From: Armatimonadota bacterium
GTDB lineage: Bacteria; Bacteroidota; Ignavibacteria; OLB7
DNA length: 64,000 bases
Assembly: GCA_020850315.1 (NCBI GenBank)
Contig: JADZEY010000090.1
Coordinates: forward strand, 1 to 64,000
Direction of reading: 5' to 3'
The position numbers and the translations under genes were made by a program. Below are positions 42,475 through 51,335 of the stretch, in pieces; the stretch's first letter is position 1, and each line of letters starts with the position of its first letter. The notes under the pieces were generated by a model that worked only from the letters and a program-made list of their open reading frames with translations, had not been told where the DNA came from and ran no database searches.

Positions 42475-43848
42475 ATGTTTACCAGCATACATACCGTTCA
42501 CTTCGTTGGCATTGGCGGCATTGGCATGTCGGGGATTGCCGAGATTCTGCTTGACCAAGGCTTCACCGTCACCGGAAGCGACCTTGCGCGAAACGAAGCC
42601 ACCGAACGGCTGGAATCGCAAGGGGCAAGCGTGGTGATTGGCCACGCGCCGGAGAATGTGGTTGGCGCAGATGTGGTGGTCTATTCCAGCGCCGTCCGCC
42701 CCGACGAGAACCCGGAAACAGCCGAGGCAATACGCCGCAAAATCCCCCTGATCCGCCGTGCCGAAATGCTGGCTGAAGTCACACGGATGAAGTATGGCGT
42801 GGCGGTTGCCGGAACCCACGGCAAAACCACAACCACCTCCATGATTGGCCTTGTGCTGATCGAAGGGGGGATTGACCCAACGGTGATTGTTGGCGGAAAA
42901 CTGAGCGGATTCGGCGGAACCAACGCACGGCTTGGCCACGGCCAATGGACCGTTGTGGAAGCCGACGAATTCGACCGCTCCTTCCTCACCCTTTCGCCAA
43001 CGATTGCAGTGGTCACCAATCTTGAACGCGAGCACCTTGACATCTACTCCGATCTGGACGACATCAAGCGGGCGTTCATCGAGTTTGCCAACAAAGTCCC
43101 GTTCTACGGCTTCACCGCGCTCTGTTTGGATGAGCCATCGTTGGTGGACATTCTGCCGCAAATGAAACGGCGCGTGGTCAGCTTCGGATCAACGCCGCAA
43201 TGCGATGTCCGCGCTGTTGACATCAGCTATGCCGAGCGCACCAGCACCTTTGGCGTAATCCACAATGGCCAACGGCTGGGGAACATCACTGTTGGCGTTC
43301 CGGGCCAGCACAACGTGAAGAACGCGCTGGCCGCCGTGACGGTGGGGATCGAGGTTGGCGTGCCGTTCCAGAACATTGCCGATGCCCTTGCACGCTTCAC
43401 CGGGGTCTATCGCCGGTTCGAGGTGAAAGGGGAGGCCGCAGGGGTGATGGTGGTGGACGATTACGCCCACCATCCAACCGAAGTGAAAGCAACGCTGGAC
43501 GCAATCCGGCAGGGGTGGAACCGGAGGGTGGTGGCAATCTTCCAGCCGCACACCTACACCCGTACCCGTGATTTTTACGAGGAGTTCGGCAAAGCATTCT
43601 TCAACGCCGAGCTGGCCATTATCACCGATGTCTATCCCGCACGCGAGCGGCCCATCCAGGGCATTACTGGCGAACTGATTGCCAACAGCGCGGCCGGTTT
43701 TGGCCACCGCAACGTGCTGTACGTGCCAGACCGCAACGACGTGGCCGCGCGCGCCATGGAGCTACTCCAGCCCGGTGACATTGTGGTGACAATGGGAGCC
43801 GGGGACATTTGGAAAACAGCAGAGGAACTGCTGGGGAGAATGGGGTAG
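42475..43848 (+). CDS. murC: UDP-MurNAc:L-alanine ligase MurC
   Basis: Adds L-alanine to UDP-MurNAc, the first stem-peptide step. The 457-residue protein has 'VHFVGIGGIGMSGIAEIL', the ATP loop 'AGTHGKTTTTSMIG', 'VEADEFDRSFLTLSP', 'TNLEREHLDIYSDLDD', 'GQHNVKNALAAVTVG', 'VVDDYAHHPTEVKATL', 'IFQPHTYTRTRDFYEEF' and 'YPARERPIQGITGELI'. ATG 42475 begins the conserved text; the frame to 42364 runs through the repeat arrays. The TAG stop is the first unit of array D. Confidence 0.96.
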   Translation: MFTSIHTVHFVGIGGIGMSGIAEILLDQGFTVTGSDLARNEATERLESQGASVVIGHAPENVVGADVVVYSSAVRPDENPETAEAIRRKIPLIRRAEMLAEVTRMKYGVAVAGTHGKTTTTSMIGLVLIEGGIDPTVIVGGKLSGFGGTNARLGHGQWTVVEADEFDRSFLTLSPTIAVVTNLEREHLDIYSDLDDIKRAFIEFANKVPFYGFTALCLDEPSLVDILPQMKRRVVSFGSTPQCDVRAVDISYAERTSTFGVIHNGQRLGNITVGVPGQHNVKNALAAVTVGIEVGVPFQNIADALARFTGVYRRFEVKGEAAGVMVVDDYAHHPTEVKATLDAIRQGWNRRVVAIFQPHTYTRTRDFYEEFGKAFFNAELAIITDVYPARERPIQGITGELIANSAAGFGHRNVLYVPDRNDVAARAMELLQPGDIVVTMGAGDIWKTAEELLGRMG

Positions 43849-43896
43849 TGGTTAGTGGCTAGTGGTCAGTGGTCAGTGGTCAGTTGCAAGGAAGAG
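43845..43896 (+). repeat. Heptanucleotide repeat array D, murC-murB junction
   Basis: GGTAGTGGTTAGTGGCTAGT then GGTCAGTGGTCAGTGGTCAG with the tail GTCAGTTGCAAGGAAGAG. Period seven; the array starts at the murC stop codon. Confidence 0.85.
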
Positions 43897-44028
43897 GAAT
43901 TTCTTCTTGCATCTCATGCTTTCATTTGACAGTTGGCTCTCCCTGAGATCGCTGAGCGTCTGCTCGGCTACCGAAACAGCAGAGTTTCAGAGCAAGCAGA
44001 ATTTCAGAGAAAATCGGTGCAAGAACAC

Positions 44029-44097
44029 CGTTGTGCGGTGACTCCGCTCATATCCAGACTCAGGGCAGGCTTCAACGGAGCTCAGCATGAGCGGATG
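44029..44097 (-). repeat. REP-like dispersed repeat, copy 2 (inverted, diverged)
   Basis: Read on the minus strand it gives CGCTCATGCTGAG, then GAAGCCTGCCCTGAG and ATGAGCGGAGTCACCG, matching the repeat at 23781 and 61621 with several changes. It lies in the gap of about 340 bp between murC and murB, which otherwise holds only array D and no gene. Confidence 0.6.
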
Positions 44098-44186
44098 CTT
44101 CATTCGCTGGGAAACCAGATGCTGGATTTCCGACAGAGGGATCGCTCTTGAACCTCTCCCTCTTCCATTTGACATTCGACATTTCC

Positions 44187-45083
44187 ATGATTGCCCTTGA
44201 CGATATCCGCAAAAGTTTTCGTGGCCGGATTGCCCTAAGCGAGCCGATGGCACGATACACCACCTTCCGCATTGGCGGGGTGGCGGATATCTACTTGGAG
44301 CCGTTGGACAAGGAGGACGCGCTGGCACTGATCACCTACTTGCGCCGCGAATCGGTCTCCTACGTGCTGATGGGGAATGGCAGCAACATCTTGGTTTCCG
44401 ACCAAGGCATCCGTGGGGCAGTGGTGAATTTGGAGACCGGGTTCAACTACGTGCGGTGCGAGGCCGATGACAAAATTGTGGCTGGCGCAGGGATTAAGCT
44501 GGCAAAGTTCGTTGACTTCTGCATCAGCAACGGCTACGCCGGGGCCGAGATGCTTGCCGGAATCCCCGGAACGCTTGGTGGCGCGGTGATTATGAACGCC
44601 GGAGCCTACGGCGGTGAAATCTCGGATCACATGCTGGCCGTGCAACTGATCCGCGACAACAAACTGATGACCATTGCCAAGCAGAACGCGGGTTTTGCTT
44701 ACCGCACCAGCAGCCTGCAAGGTGATGTAATCCTGGAAGCCAGCTTCCGATTTCCCAGCGGTGAAAAGGAGAACATGAAAGTTACCCGGCGCGAGATGAT
44801 GACCAAGCGGAACCGCTCGCAGCCGGTGCAGTGGGGGAACGCTGGCAGCATCTTCAAAAATCCCAAAGGTGACTTTGCTGCGCGATTGATCCAAGAATGC
44901 GGCCTGAAAGGGACAACCGTTGGTGGGGCACAGATCAGCGAGCTTCACGCCAACTTCATCATCAATCTGGGCCAAGCTACTGCCGCCGATGTTATGGCCT
45001 TAATCCAGATAGCACGCCAAGCAGTGCTTGACAAATTTGCGGTGGAGTTGGATCTGGAAATCAAATTGATTGGTGACTGGTAG
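44187..45083 (+). CDS. murB: UDP-N-acetylenolpyruvoylglucosamine reductase MurB
   Basis: FAD enzyme that reduces UDP-GlcNAc-enolpyruvate to UDP-MurNAc with NADPH. The 298-residue protein shows 'MARYTTFRIGGVADIYLEPL', 'VLMGNGSNILVSDQGI', 'GYAGAEMLAGIPGTLGGAVIM' (FAD loop), 'NAGAYGGEIS', 'FAYRTSSLQGD', 'WGNAGSIFKNP' and the catalytic Ser and Glu in 'GSIFKNP' and 'ISELHANFIIN'. It is a short type. ATG 44187 fits family length; the frame to 44148 is not conserved. Confidence 0.94.
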   Translation: MIALDDIRKSFRGRIALSEPMARYTTFRIGGVADIYLEPLDKEDALALITYLRRESVSYVLMGNGSNILVSDQGIRGAVVNLETGFNYVRCEADDKIVAGAGIKLAKFVDFCISNGYAGAEMLAGIPGTLGGAVIMNAGAYGGEISDHMLAVQLIRDNKLMTIAKQNAGFAYRTSSLQGDVILEASFRFPSGEKENMKVTRREMMTKRNRSQPVQWGNAGSIFKNPKGDFAARLIQECGLKGTTVGGAQISELHANFIINLGQATAADVMALIQIARQAVLDKFAVELDLEIKLIGDW

Positions 45084-45164
45084 CGGTTTCACCGTGGCCG
45101 TTACAGCACACACACAGAGCAGAACAGCAAGTAACCCTTTCTTCCAACCAACAAGCAATTACCG

Positions 45165-45956
45165 GTGAAAGCCCGACGCAAACAGATCGCCAAGAAAAAG
45201 CCTGGCAACCGTGATGACTCGCGGCGGTTTGCTTCGGCGGTGTCGGTGGGGCTGCTGATTGCCGGGGTGATTGCCGGGCTGGTTGCCGTGGCAAACAAAT
45301 GGATGAAGCGCGAGCCGTTGGAGCAGATCAAGATTGTTGGCAGGCACGTGCTGGATTCTGCCGAGATCGCCCAGAAAGCTGCAATCCCCGACAGCCTTCC
45401 GCTGGGGAAACTGAACTTGAAGGAGATTGAGACGAACCTGATTGCTCACCCCTTCATTACCGATGCCTCGGTCTATCGTGGGGAGCAAGGGACGTTGGTG
45501 TTGCAAATCCAGGAGTGCGCGCCGGTGGCGGTTGCGTTCATCGGCGGGTTGCCGGTGTATCTCGATTCGGCTGGGATCACCCTCCCGTTCCGCTTCAGCA
45601 GCGCGGCCTTCGATGTGCCAGTGGTGAGCGGCATCAGCAACGGGCGGAAAGTGGATAGCCTGCAAGGGGTGGAAGCCATCGGGGTGGTGAAAGCGGTTCG
45701 GGAATTTGACCCAACGCTGTACCAGCAGATCTCCGAAATCCAGCGCGAGCCAACTGGCCAGTACACGTTGCTGTTTGCCGATGGAGGGGTTCCGATTCGT
45801 GCGGGAACAGCTGCCGAGATACCGAAGCATCTAAAAAAACTGGACCTCTTCTGGCGCACAGTGTTGCTGTCGGAAGGAACCAACAACATTCAATCCATTG
45901 ACCTTCGGTGGCAAGGGCAAGTGGTGGTGAAAAAGCGCACCAGCACAAACGCCTAA
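45165..45956 (+). CDS. ftsQ: FtsQ/DivIB-type cell division protein
   Basis: Bitopic divisome protein linking cytoplasmic and periplasmic parts. The 263 residues have a basic N-terminus ('KARRKQIAKKKPGNRDD'), one transmembrane helix (about 24-43), a POTRA domain beginning 'LEQIKIVGRHVLDSAEIAQ' with 'HPFITDASVYRGEQGTLVLQ', and the FtsQ beta domain ('LPVYLDSAGITLPFR'). The start is GTG 45165. Position before ftsA supports the assignment. Confidence 0.88.
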   Translation: MKARRKQIAKKKPGNRDDSRRFASAVSVGLLIAGVIAGLVAVANKWMKREPLEQIKIVGRHVLDSAEIAQKAAIPDSLPLGKLNLKEIETNLIAHPFITDASVYRGEQGTLVLQIQECAPVAVAFIGGLPVYLDSAGITLPFRFSSAAFDVPVVSGISNGRKVDSLQGVEAIGVVKAVREFDPTLYQQISEIQREPTGQYTLLFADGGVPIRAGTAAEIPKHLKKLDLFWRTVLLSEGTNNIQSIDLRWQGQVVVKKRTSTNA

Positions 45957-46051
45957 GCTGAGATAAATGAGAACGAAGCTTTTGCCCAACAATCAATTTG
46001 CCTGACGTATCCGATCCAATGTCCAGAATACAGCATAGCAACGGAGCAACG

Positions 46052-47350
46052 ATGAACGGTTCAGCAACGAACGGAGCAGGACGCGACCCGCGCGAAATCG
46101 TTGTGGGGCTTGACTTTGGCACCAGCAAGGTCTGCGCGATTGTGGCCGAACGAAACGATGACTACCCGGGCGGCATCCACGTGCTTGGCATTGGCCATAC
46201 TCCATCGGAAGGGCTCAATCGTGGCGTGGTGGTCAACATCGAAAAAACCGTCCGCTCGGTGGAGCGCGCTGTGGAGCTTGCCCAAGCCCAATCTGGCGTG
46301 AAGATCAACTCCGTCTCGGTTGGCATTGCTGGCGATCACATCCAATCGTTCCCCAGCCGTGGCGTGGTGACAATCTCCAACCCCGACCGCGTGGTGACGC
46401 AGCAGGATATGGAGCGATTGATAGATGACGCAAAGCGGGTGAATATCCCCGCCGACCGCCGCATCCTTCATGTGATCCCGCAGGAGTACATCGTTGATGG
46501 CCAAGATGGCATCTACGACCCGGTTGGGATGTCGGGGCTGCGGGTGGAGGTGAACGTCCACATCATCACCGGATTGGTGACCGCCGCGCAAAACATTTAC
46601 CGCTGTGTGGAGCGCGCCGGATTGGCCGTGAACGACATTGTGTTGGAGCCGCTTGCCAGCAGCTACGCAGTGCTGGACGACGACGAAAAAGAGGTTGGCG
46701 TTGCGCTGGTGGACATTGGTGGCGGAACTACCGACATCGCTGTGTTCGAGGATAAAACCATCCGCCACACCGCCGTGATCGGCTTGGCCGGGCGGATGCT
46801 GACCGACGACATCCGAAAAGTGCTGGGGATCATCGGCGACCAAGCCGAGCGGGTGAAACGGGAGTACGGCTACGCGATGGAGGAGATGGTGCTGAACGAT
46901 GAAATTTTTATGATCCCCGGAATCGGCGGACGGAAGCCGATGGAGATCAGCAAACGAACGCTTGCCCAAATCATCCAGCCGCGAATGGAAGAAATTTTAG
47001 AGCTGGTGATGATCGAGCTTAAAAAATCGGGCTACCTACGGCGGCTTTCTGCTGGCGTGGTGCTTACCGGCGGCGGCGCGTTGCTGCGTGGCATGGCGGA
47101 CCTTGCCCAGCAAGTGTTGGGGCTTCCGGTCAAGGTCGGAATCCCAGCTGGGCTTGGAGGGTCGGGGCTTGCTCCGGAAGTGGAAAGCCCCATCTACTCC
47201 ACGGCAGTGGGGCTGGTGCTTCACGCATTTGAAAATCAACAACATCAATCAATCATTATCGAGGAACCACAGGAGGAACATCGCGAAGAAGAAGGGACGC
47301 AAGCCATCTCCATCTTCTCCAGAATGAAGCGATTCCTAAACGAATTTTAA
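46052..47350 (+). CDS. ftsA: Cell division protein FtsA
   Basis: Actin-like ATPase that anchors FtsZ to the membrane. The 432-residue protein has 'VVGLDFGTSKVCAIVAE' (phosphate 1), the SHS2/1C domain ('HVLGIGHTPSEGLNRGVVVN'), 'LEPLASSYAVLDDDEKEVG', 'VDIGGGTTDIAVFED' (phosphate 2), 'GVVLTGGGALLRGMADLAQQ' and a C-terminal amphipathic helix ('IFSRMKRFLNEF') for membrane binding. ATG 46052 has GGAG six bases upstream; starts at 45998 (TTG) and 46019 are less supported. Confidence 0.95.
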   Translation: MNGSATNGAGRDPREIVVGLDFGTSKVCAIVAERNDDYPGGIHVLGIGHTPSEGLNRGVVVNIEKTVRSVERAVELAQAQSGVKINSVSVGIAGDHIQSFPSRGVVTISNPDRVVTQQDMERLIDDAKRVNIPADRRILHVIPQEYIVDGQDGIYDPVGMSGLRVEVNVHIITGLVTAAQNIYRCVERAGLAVNDIVLEPLASSYAVLDDDEKEVGVALVDIGGGTTDIAVFEDKTIRHTAVIGLAGRMLTDDIRKVLGIIGDQAERVKREYGYAMEEMVLNDEIFMIPGIGGRKPMEISKRTLAQIIQPRMEEILELVMIELKKSGYLRRLSAGVVLTGGGALLRGMADLAQQVLGLPVKVGIPAGLGGSGLAPEVESPIYSTAVGLVLHAFENQQHQSIIIEEPQEEHREEEGTQAISIFSRMKRFLNEF

Positions 47351-47466
47351 GGCAACAACAACCCGAGAATCAAGCAGGAACCAATCCATCCCGCTTGGTT
47401 TACGGAACACCAATCCACGATAGACATTCACTGTACCTACTTTCTCAACTACAAAGGGGGACCGCT

Positions 47467-48819
47467 ATGATCGAACTCGATCGTACCACCGAAGAACATT
47501 ACGGCGCAAAACTCAGAATCATTGGCGTTGGCGGCGGCGGGGGAAATGCCGTCAACAGCATGATTGACCGCGGGCTTGCTGGTTGCGAGTTCATGGTTGT
47601 CAACACCGACGTGCAGGCGTTGCAGAACAGCCTGTCGCCCATTCGCGTCCAGGTCGGGCGCCAACTTACACGCGGCTTGGGGGCCGGGGCCACGCCAACG
47701 GTTGGGCGCGATGCCGTCCTGGAAAACCGCGACGAAATCCACCAAGCATTGCACGGGGCCGACATGGTGTTTGTCACCTGCGGCATGGGTGGGGGAACCG
47801 GAACCGGCGGCGCGCCAGTGGTGGCCGAAATCGCCAAAGCCGCCGGCGCGCTGGTGGTGGGGGTTGTCACCCGCCCATTCGATTGGGAAGGGAAACGGCG
47901 GAAGGATCAGGCCGAGCTTGGGATCAAGGAGCTGAAGCAGCACGTTGACACGCTGATTGTGGTTCCAAACCAAAAACTTCTTTCCATCATTGATAAACGG
48001 GTTGGCTTCCGCGATGCCTTCCGGTTGGTGGATGACGTGCTCTACAACGCCACACGCGGCATTGCCGAGATTATCACCGGCCACGGCGTTGTGAACGTTG
48101 ACTTCGCCGACGTTCGCACCGTGATGAAGGATATGGGGGAAGCACTGATGGGAACTGGCATTGCCAGTGGCGAATATCGCGCAACCGAGGCCGCACAAAA
48201 CGCTATCTCATCGCCGTTGCTGGAAGGCATTTCCATCTCCGGTGCCGAAGGGGTGTTGATTAACATTGCCGCCAGCACCAACATGACCATGATGGAAGTT
48301 GACGAAGCCGTCAAAGTGGTCTATGATGCCGTCGGTTCCGATGCCAACATCATCTTTGGTGTGGTGCTGAACGACGACCTGGCCGACCAGATGATGGTGA
48401 CGGTGATTGCCACCGGATTCAACAAAGCCAAAGAGAACAAGCTCCCGCAGCAGCCAGCCGAAAACAACTGGCAAAGCAATGTGTTCCGCCCGCAGCAAGC
48501 ATCCCAGCAAGTACAGCAGCCGGCCATGCCGCAGCAGATACCGCAGCAGATGCCGGCAGCCCAACCCAGCATCCGCACAGCCTATCCCCTTCCCCACGAA
48601 GGAAGCCGTGTGCCGGTTGGGCAGGAGGAACTGGAGCAATACAACGAGCCAGCCGTGGTGCGTCGTGGCTTGGGTATCCATCGGGGCGGGTTCGATATCC
48701 GCCGTAACGATGCCGAGGCCAACGCCAACCCTGAGCCACAAGAAGAGCAGGAACAGCAGTACGAACGCCGCCGCCAAGCCGTGGAGAAGCCCGCCTTCCT
48801 CCGGAGGATTATGGACTAG
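47467..48819 (+). CDS. ftsZ: Cell division GTPase FtsZ
   Basis: Tubulin-like GTPase forming the division ring. The 450-residue protein shows 'LRIIGVGGGGGNAVNSM', 'FMVVNTDVQALQNS', the tubulin signature 'GGMGGGTGTGGAPVVAEIAK', 'TRPFDWEGKRRKDQAELGI' and 'NVDFADVRTVMKDMGEALMG'. A Gln/Pro-rich linker (about 325-430) ends in a C-terminal peptide ('VEKPAFLRRIMD') that should bind FtsA. A GGGGGACC site precedes the ATG at 47467. FtsZ ends the dcw gene order. Confidence 0.97.
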   Translation: MIELDRTTEEHYGAKLRIIGVGGGGGNAVNSMIDRGLAGCEFMVVNTDVQALQNSLSPIRVQVGRQLTRGLGAGATPTVGRDAVLENRDEIHQALHGADMVFVTCGMGGGTGTGGAPVVAEIAKAAGALVVGVVTRPFDWEGKRRKDQAELGIKELKQHVDTLIVVPNQKLLSIIDKRVGFRDAFRLVDDVLYNATRGIAEIITGHGVVNVDFADVRTVMKDMGEALMGTGIASGEYRATEAAQNAISSPLLEGISISGAEGVLINIAASTNMTMMEVDEAVKVVYDAVGSDANIIFGVVLNDDLADQMMVTVIATGFNKAKENKLPQQPAENNWQSNVFRPQQASQQVQQPAMPQQIPQQMPAAQPSIRTAYPLPHEGSRVPVGQEELEQYNEPAVVRRGLGIHRGGFDIRRNDAEANANPEPQEEQEQQYERRRQAVEKPAFLRRIMD

Positions 48820-48847
48820 GCAACAACCATACATTGTTGGTTGAGGA

Positions 48848-48892
48848 CAACGCCCGTTGCAGTTCAATTCCCGCAGAACGCAACGGGCGTTG
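48848..48892 (+). terminator. Hairpin closing the dcw cluster
   Basis: CAACGCCCGTTGC (48848-48860) and GCAACGGGCGTTG (48880-48892) form a perfect 13-bp stem with a 19-base loop, 28 bp past the ftsZ stop. There is no T-run, so its efficiency is uncertain. Confidence 0.65.
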
Positions 48893-48895
48893 ATG

Positions 48896-48940
48896 TTGGT
48901 CAGTGGTTGGTGGTCAGTAGTCAGTAGTCAGTGGCAAAGA
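48896..48940 (+). repeat. Heptanucleotide repeat array E, after ftsZ
   Basis: GGTCAGTGGTTGGTGGTCAG then TAGTCAGTAGTCAGTGGCAAAG: period seven with the shared tail. A GA-rich stretch follows. The remaining ~200 bp up to the next gene contain nothing I can identify. Confidence 0.85.
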
Positions 48941-49140
48941 TGAGAGAGAGAGAGAGATGGGAGAGGGGGATTGAGGGCTGGTAAGTTTTTGAGCATTGTG
49001 TGCGTTGGCTGAGTGAATGTTTTGCTTTGTTCGTTCGTCATCCATCGCCCAACATTTCAATATCTCCTTTCCCTTGCCCAATTTCTGCCGCTGTTTCATT
49101 TTGCTGGCCAATCCCTGCTAATACTGACTTGCTAATACTG

Positions 49141-50622
49141 ATGCGATTCCACAACCCCTGTTCGGCGACCCTGCCGATTCTGCTGATTCTTGGCTCACTG
49201 TGGCTAACCGCTTGTGGCGGCGATACTCCAACATCCCCGCCGCCAGTGGTGATCCCGGGCGATTCCGAGCCGATCATCTACTCCAAACATATCCAACCAA
49301 TTTGGGAGAACAGCTGCGCCGGAAGCGGTTGCCATCTGAACGGCGACCGTGGCGGCGGGCTTGCCCTGGACACTTGGGACGACTTGGTGACTGGGGCCAA
49401 ATTTGGTGGGGTGGTTGTGCCGTTTGCCCTGCGAAAAAGCTACCTGTTTCACAACATCAACACCGATACCACAATCGCACCGGTGGCCGTCACGCGAATG
49501 CCCCTCAGCCGTGATCCAATCCCGATTGAGCAAGTGATGTTGATAAAGCGGTGGATTGAAGAAGGAGCCAAAAATGACCAGGGGAACATCCCCTACAGCG
49601 AACCCAACCGCAAACGGATGTTCATCGGGGCGCAAAGTGAGGACAAGGTGACGGTGGTTGATCTGGCACAGCTGACCGTTGCACGCTACATCAGCGTTGG
49701 AACCATGCCGGACGCAACCACCCCGCCGGAAAGCCCCCACAACGTTCTGCTTTCCCCCGATGGCCGCTATCTGTTTGTGAACCTGATTGCGCGTGGCCGC
49801 ATTGAAAAATATGATGCGCGCACCTTCGAGAAGCTGGGGGAAACGGGTGTGGGAAGCCAGCCGGCCCAGATTATCACCACCCGCGACGGCTCAACGTTGT
49901 ACGTCTCAAATTTCAATTACTCAGGCAATCCCACGTTTATCGTCCGTGTGGATGCCGCAACGATGCGCGTCACCGATACCATCTACAATGTTGGATACGC
50001 GCCCCACAGTCTGGTTCTCAGCAAGGATGAGAAATTCCTCTATTCAATAAATCCTGATGGCGAGGATGTGACGGAAGTAGATCTGGCAACTGCCTCCGTT
50101 GTGCGGCGGTTCCCGATTTCGCCGGGGCTGCCAGCGAACCCCTTGGGACTTAGCAACTATGAGCCATATCACGGCCTTCTTTCGCCCGACGGGAAGGATT
50201 TGTTGGTGACCTGCCGCCAAAGCCGTGAGGTTCGCATCATCAATCTTGAAACAGGAACCGTGACCGATAGCATTCCGGTTGAAAAGTCCCCACTAATCTG
50301 CGGCCTAACCCCCGATGGCAGCCAGCTTTGGGTTCCGAACTCCGGCGCAAACAGCGTTTCCATCATTGATCTATCTTCGCGCACGGTGGTCGGGCGGGTT
50401 CCTGATCTGCTGACCCAACCACACACCGTTGCCTTCAGCAGCGACGGCAAAAAGGCGTTTGTCAGCTGCGAAAACCGTAGCGCGGGGTCATCAACCCACC
50501 ACCCAGTGACTGGCGAGGATAAGGCTCCGGGAATTCTGTATGTGATAGATACCTCCACGCTGAATATCCTGAAGCAGATGGATATCGGCTCCTTTGCAAC
50601 GGGGATTGCGGTGCAACAGTAA
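49141..50622 (+). CDS. Lipoprotein with haem-like CX4CH motif and YVTN beta-propeller
   Basis: A 493-residue lipoprotein with signal and lipobox 'LGSLWLTACGG'. An N-terminal domain (about 45-150) starts 'IIYSKHIQPIWENSC' and carries 'CAGSGCHLNG', a CX4CH variant of the haem c site in surface cytochrome domains, with 'TRMPLSRDPIPIEQVMLIKRW' giving a possible axial Met. The rest is a propeller of about seven YVTN-type blades ('LLSPDGRYLFVNL', 'TTRDGSTLYVSNF', 'GLTPDGSQLWVPN', 'SIIDLSSRTVVGRV'). It may be an envelope redox or binding protein. The start is fixed by the signal at 49141. Confidence 0.8.
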   Translation: MRFHNPCSATLPILLILGSLWLTACGGDTPTSPPPVVIPGDSEPIIYSKHIQPIWENSCAGSGCHLNGDRGGGLALDTWDDLVTGAKFGGVVVPFALRKSYLFHNINTDTTIAPVAVTRMPLSRDPIPIEQVMLIKRWIEEGAKNDQGNIPYSEPNRKRMFIGAQSEDKVTVVDLAQLTVARYISVGTMPDATTPPESPHNVLLSPDGRYLFVNLIARGRIEKYDARTFEKLGETGVGSQPAQIITTRDGSTLYVSNFNYSGNPTFIVRVDAATMRVTDTIYNVGYAPHSLVLSKDEKFLYSINPDGEDVTEVDLATASVVRRFPISPGLPANPLGLSNYEPYHGLLSPDGKDLLVTCRQSREVRIINLETGTVTDSIPVEKSPLICGLTPDGSQLWVPNSGANSVSIIDLSSRTVVGRVPDLLTQPHTVAFSSDGKKAFVSCENRSAGSSTHHPVTGEDKAPGILYVIDTSTLNILKQMDIGSFATGIAVQQ

Positions 50623-50679
50623 TGCCAACAGTAACGCGTCCCGGCGCTTGCTTCCTCACGATTCTTTCACACTGCTTCC

Positions 50680-51288
50680 ATGATTGAATATTTAAGCGGA
50701 ACCCTTCTGGAAAAAACGCCAACCAAGGCGGTGATCGTTGCTGGCGGCGTTGGCTACGGGGTGCTGATTTCGTTAGCAACGTTCGAGCGGCTTCCGGCTG
50801 TTGGCCAACATGCGTCGCTGTTCACCTACCTTGCTGTCCGCGAGGATGCCATGACGCTGTACGGTTTTGGCCAAACGCTGGAGCGGGAGATGTTCCTGCT
50901 GCTGACCGGGGTGAACGGCATCGGGCCAAAAATTGCCATTGGAATTTTGAGCAGTGCAGGGACCGATACACTGCGGGAGAACATTGCCCGTGGCAACGCT
51001 GCGGCACTAACCGCACTCCCCGGCGTTGGCAAAAAAACTGCCGAGCGGATAGCGTTGGAACTGCGCGATAAAGTCAGTGCGTTAGGTGGGGACGCAGGGA
51101 GTGCGTTTGGCGCGGGAGCCGGGAGCGTGCCGGAGATTCGTGCCGAAGCGCTGGCAGCGTTGGTTGCCCTGGGTTATGGCCGCCCGGTGGCCGAGCGCGC
51201 AATCCGCAACGCCTTAAAAGAAGGCCCCCAAGTGGAATCGAATGTGGAAACATTGCTGAAGGGGGCATTAAAACAGCTTGCTGGGTGA
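50680..51288 (+). CDS. ruvA: Holliday junction branch-migration protein RuvA
   Basis: DNA-binding subunit of the RuvAB motor. The 202-residue protein has the N-terminal OB domain ('YLSGTLLEKTPTKAVIVAGGVGYGV'-type strands), two helix-hairpin-helix motifs ('GVNGIGPKIAIGIL' and 'LPGVGKKTAERIALELRDK') and a C-terminal domain that contacts RuvB ('ALAALVALGYGRPVAERAIR'). ATG 50680 matches family length. ruvB and ruvC are not in the window. Confidence 0.94.
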   Translation: MIEYLSGTLLEKTPTKAVIVAGGVGYGVLISLATFERLPAVGQHASLFTYLAVREDAMTLYGFGQTLEREMFLLLTGVNGIGPKIAIGILSSAGTDTLRENIARGNAAALTALPGVGKKTAERIALELRDKVSALGGDAGSAFGAGAGSVPEIRAEALAALVALGYGRPVAERAIRNALKEGPQVESNVETLLKGALKQLAG

Positions 51289-51335
51289 GCAGGGGAAGAA
51301 GAGAGAATCATAACTATCTATCATCCACGAATCTG

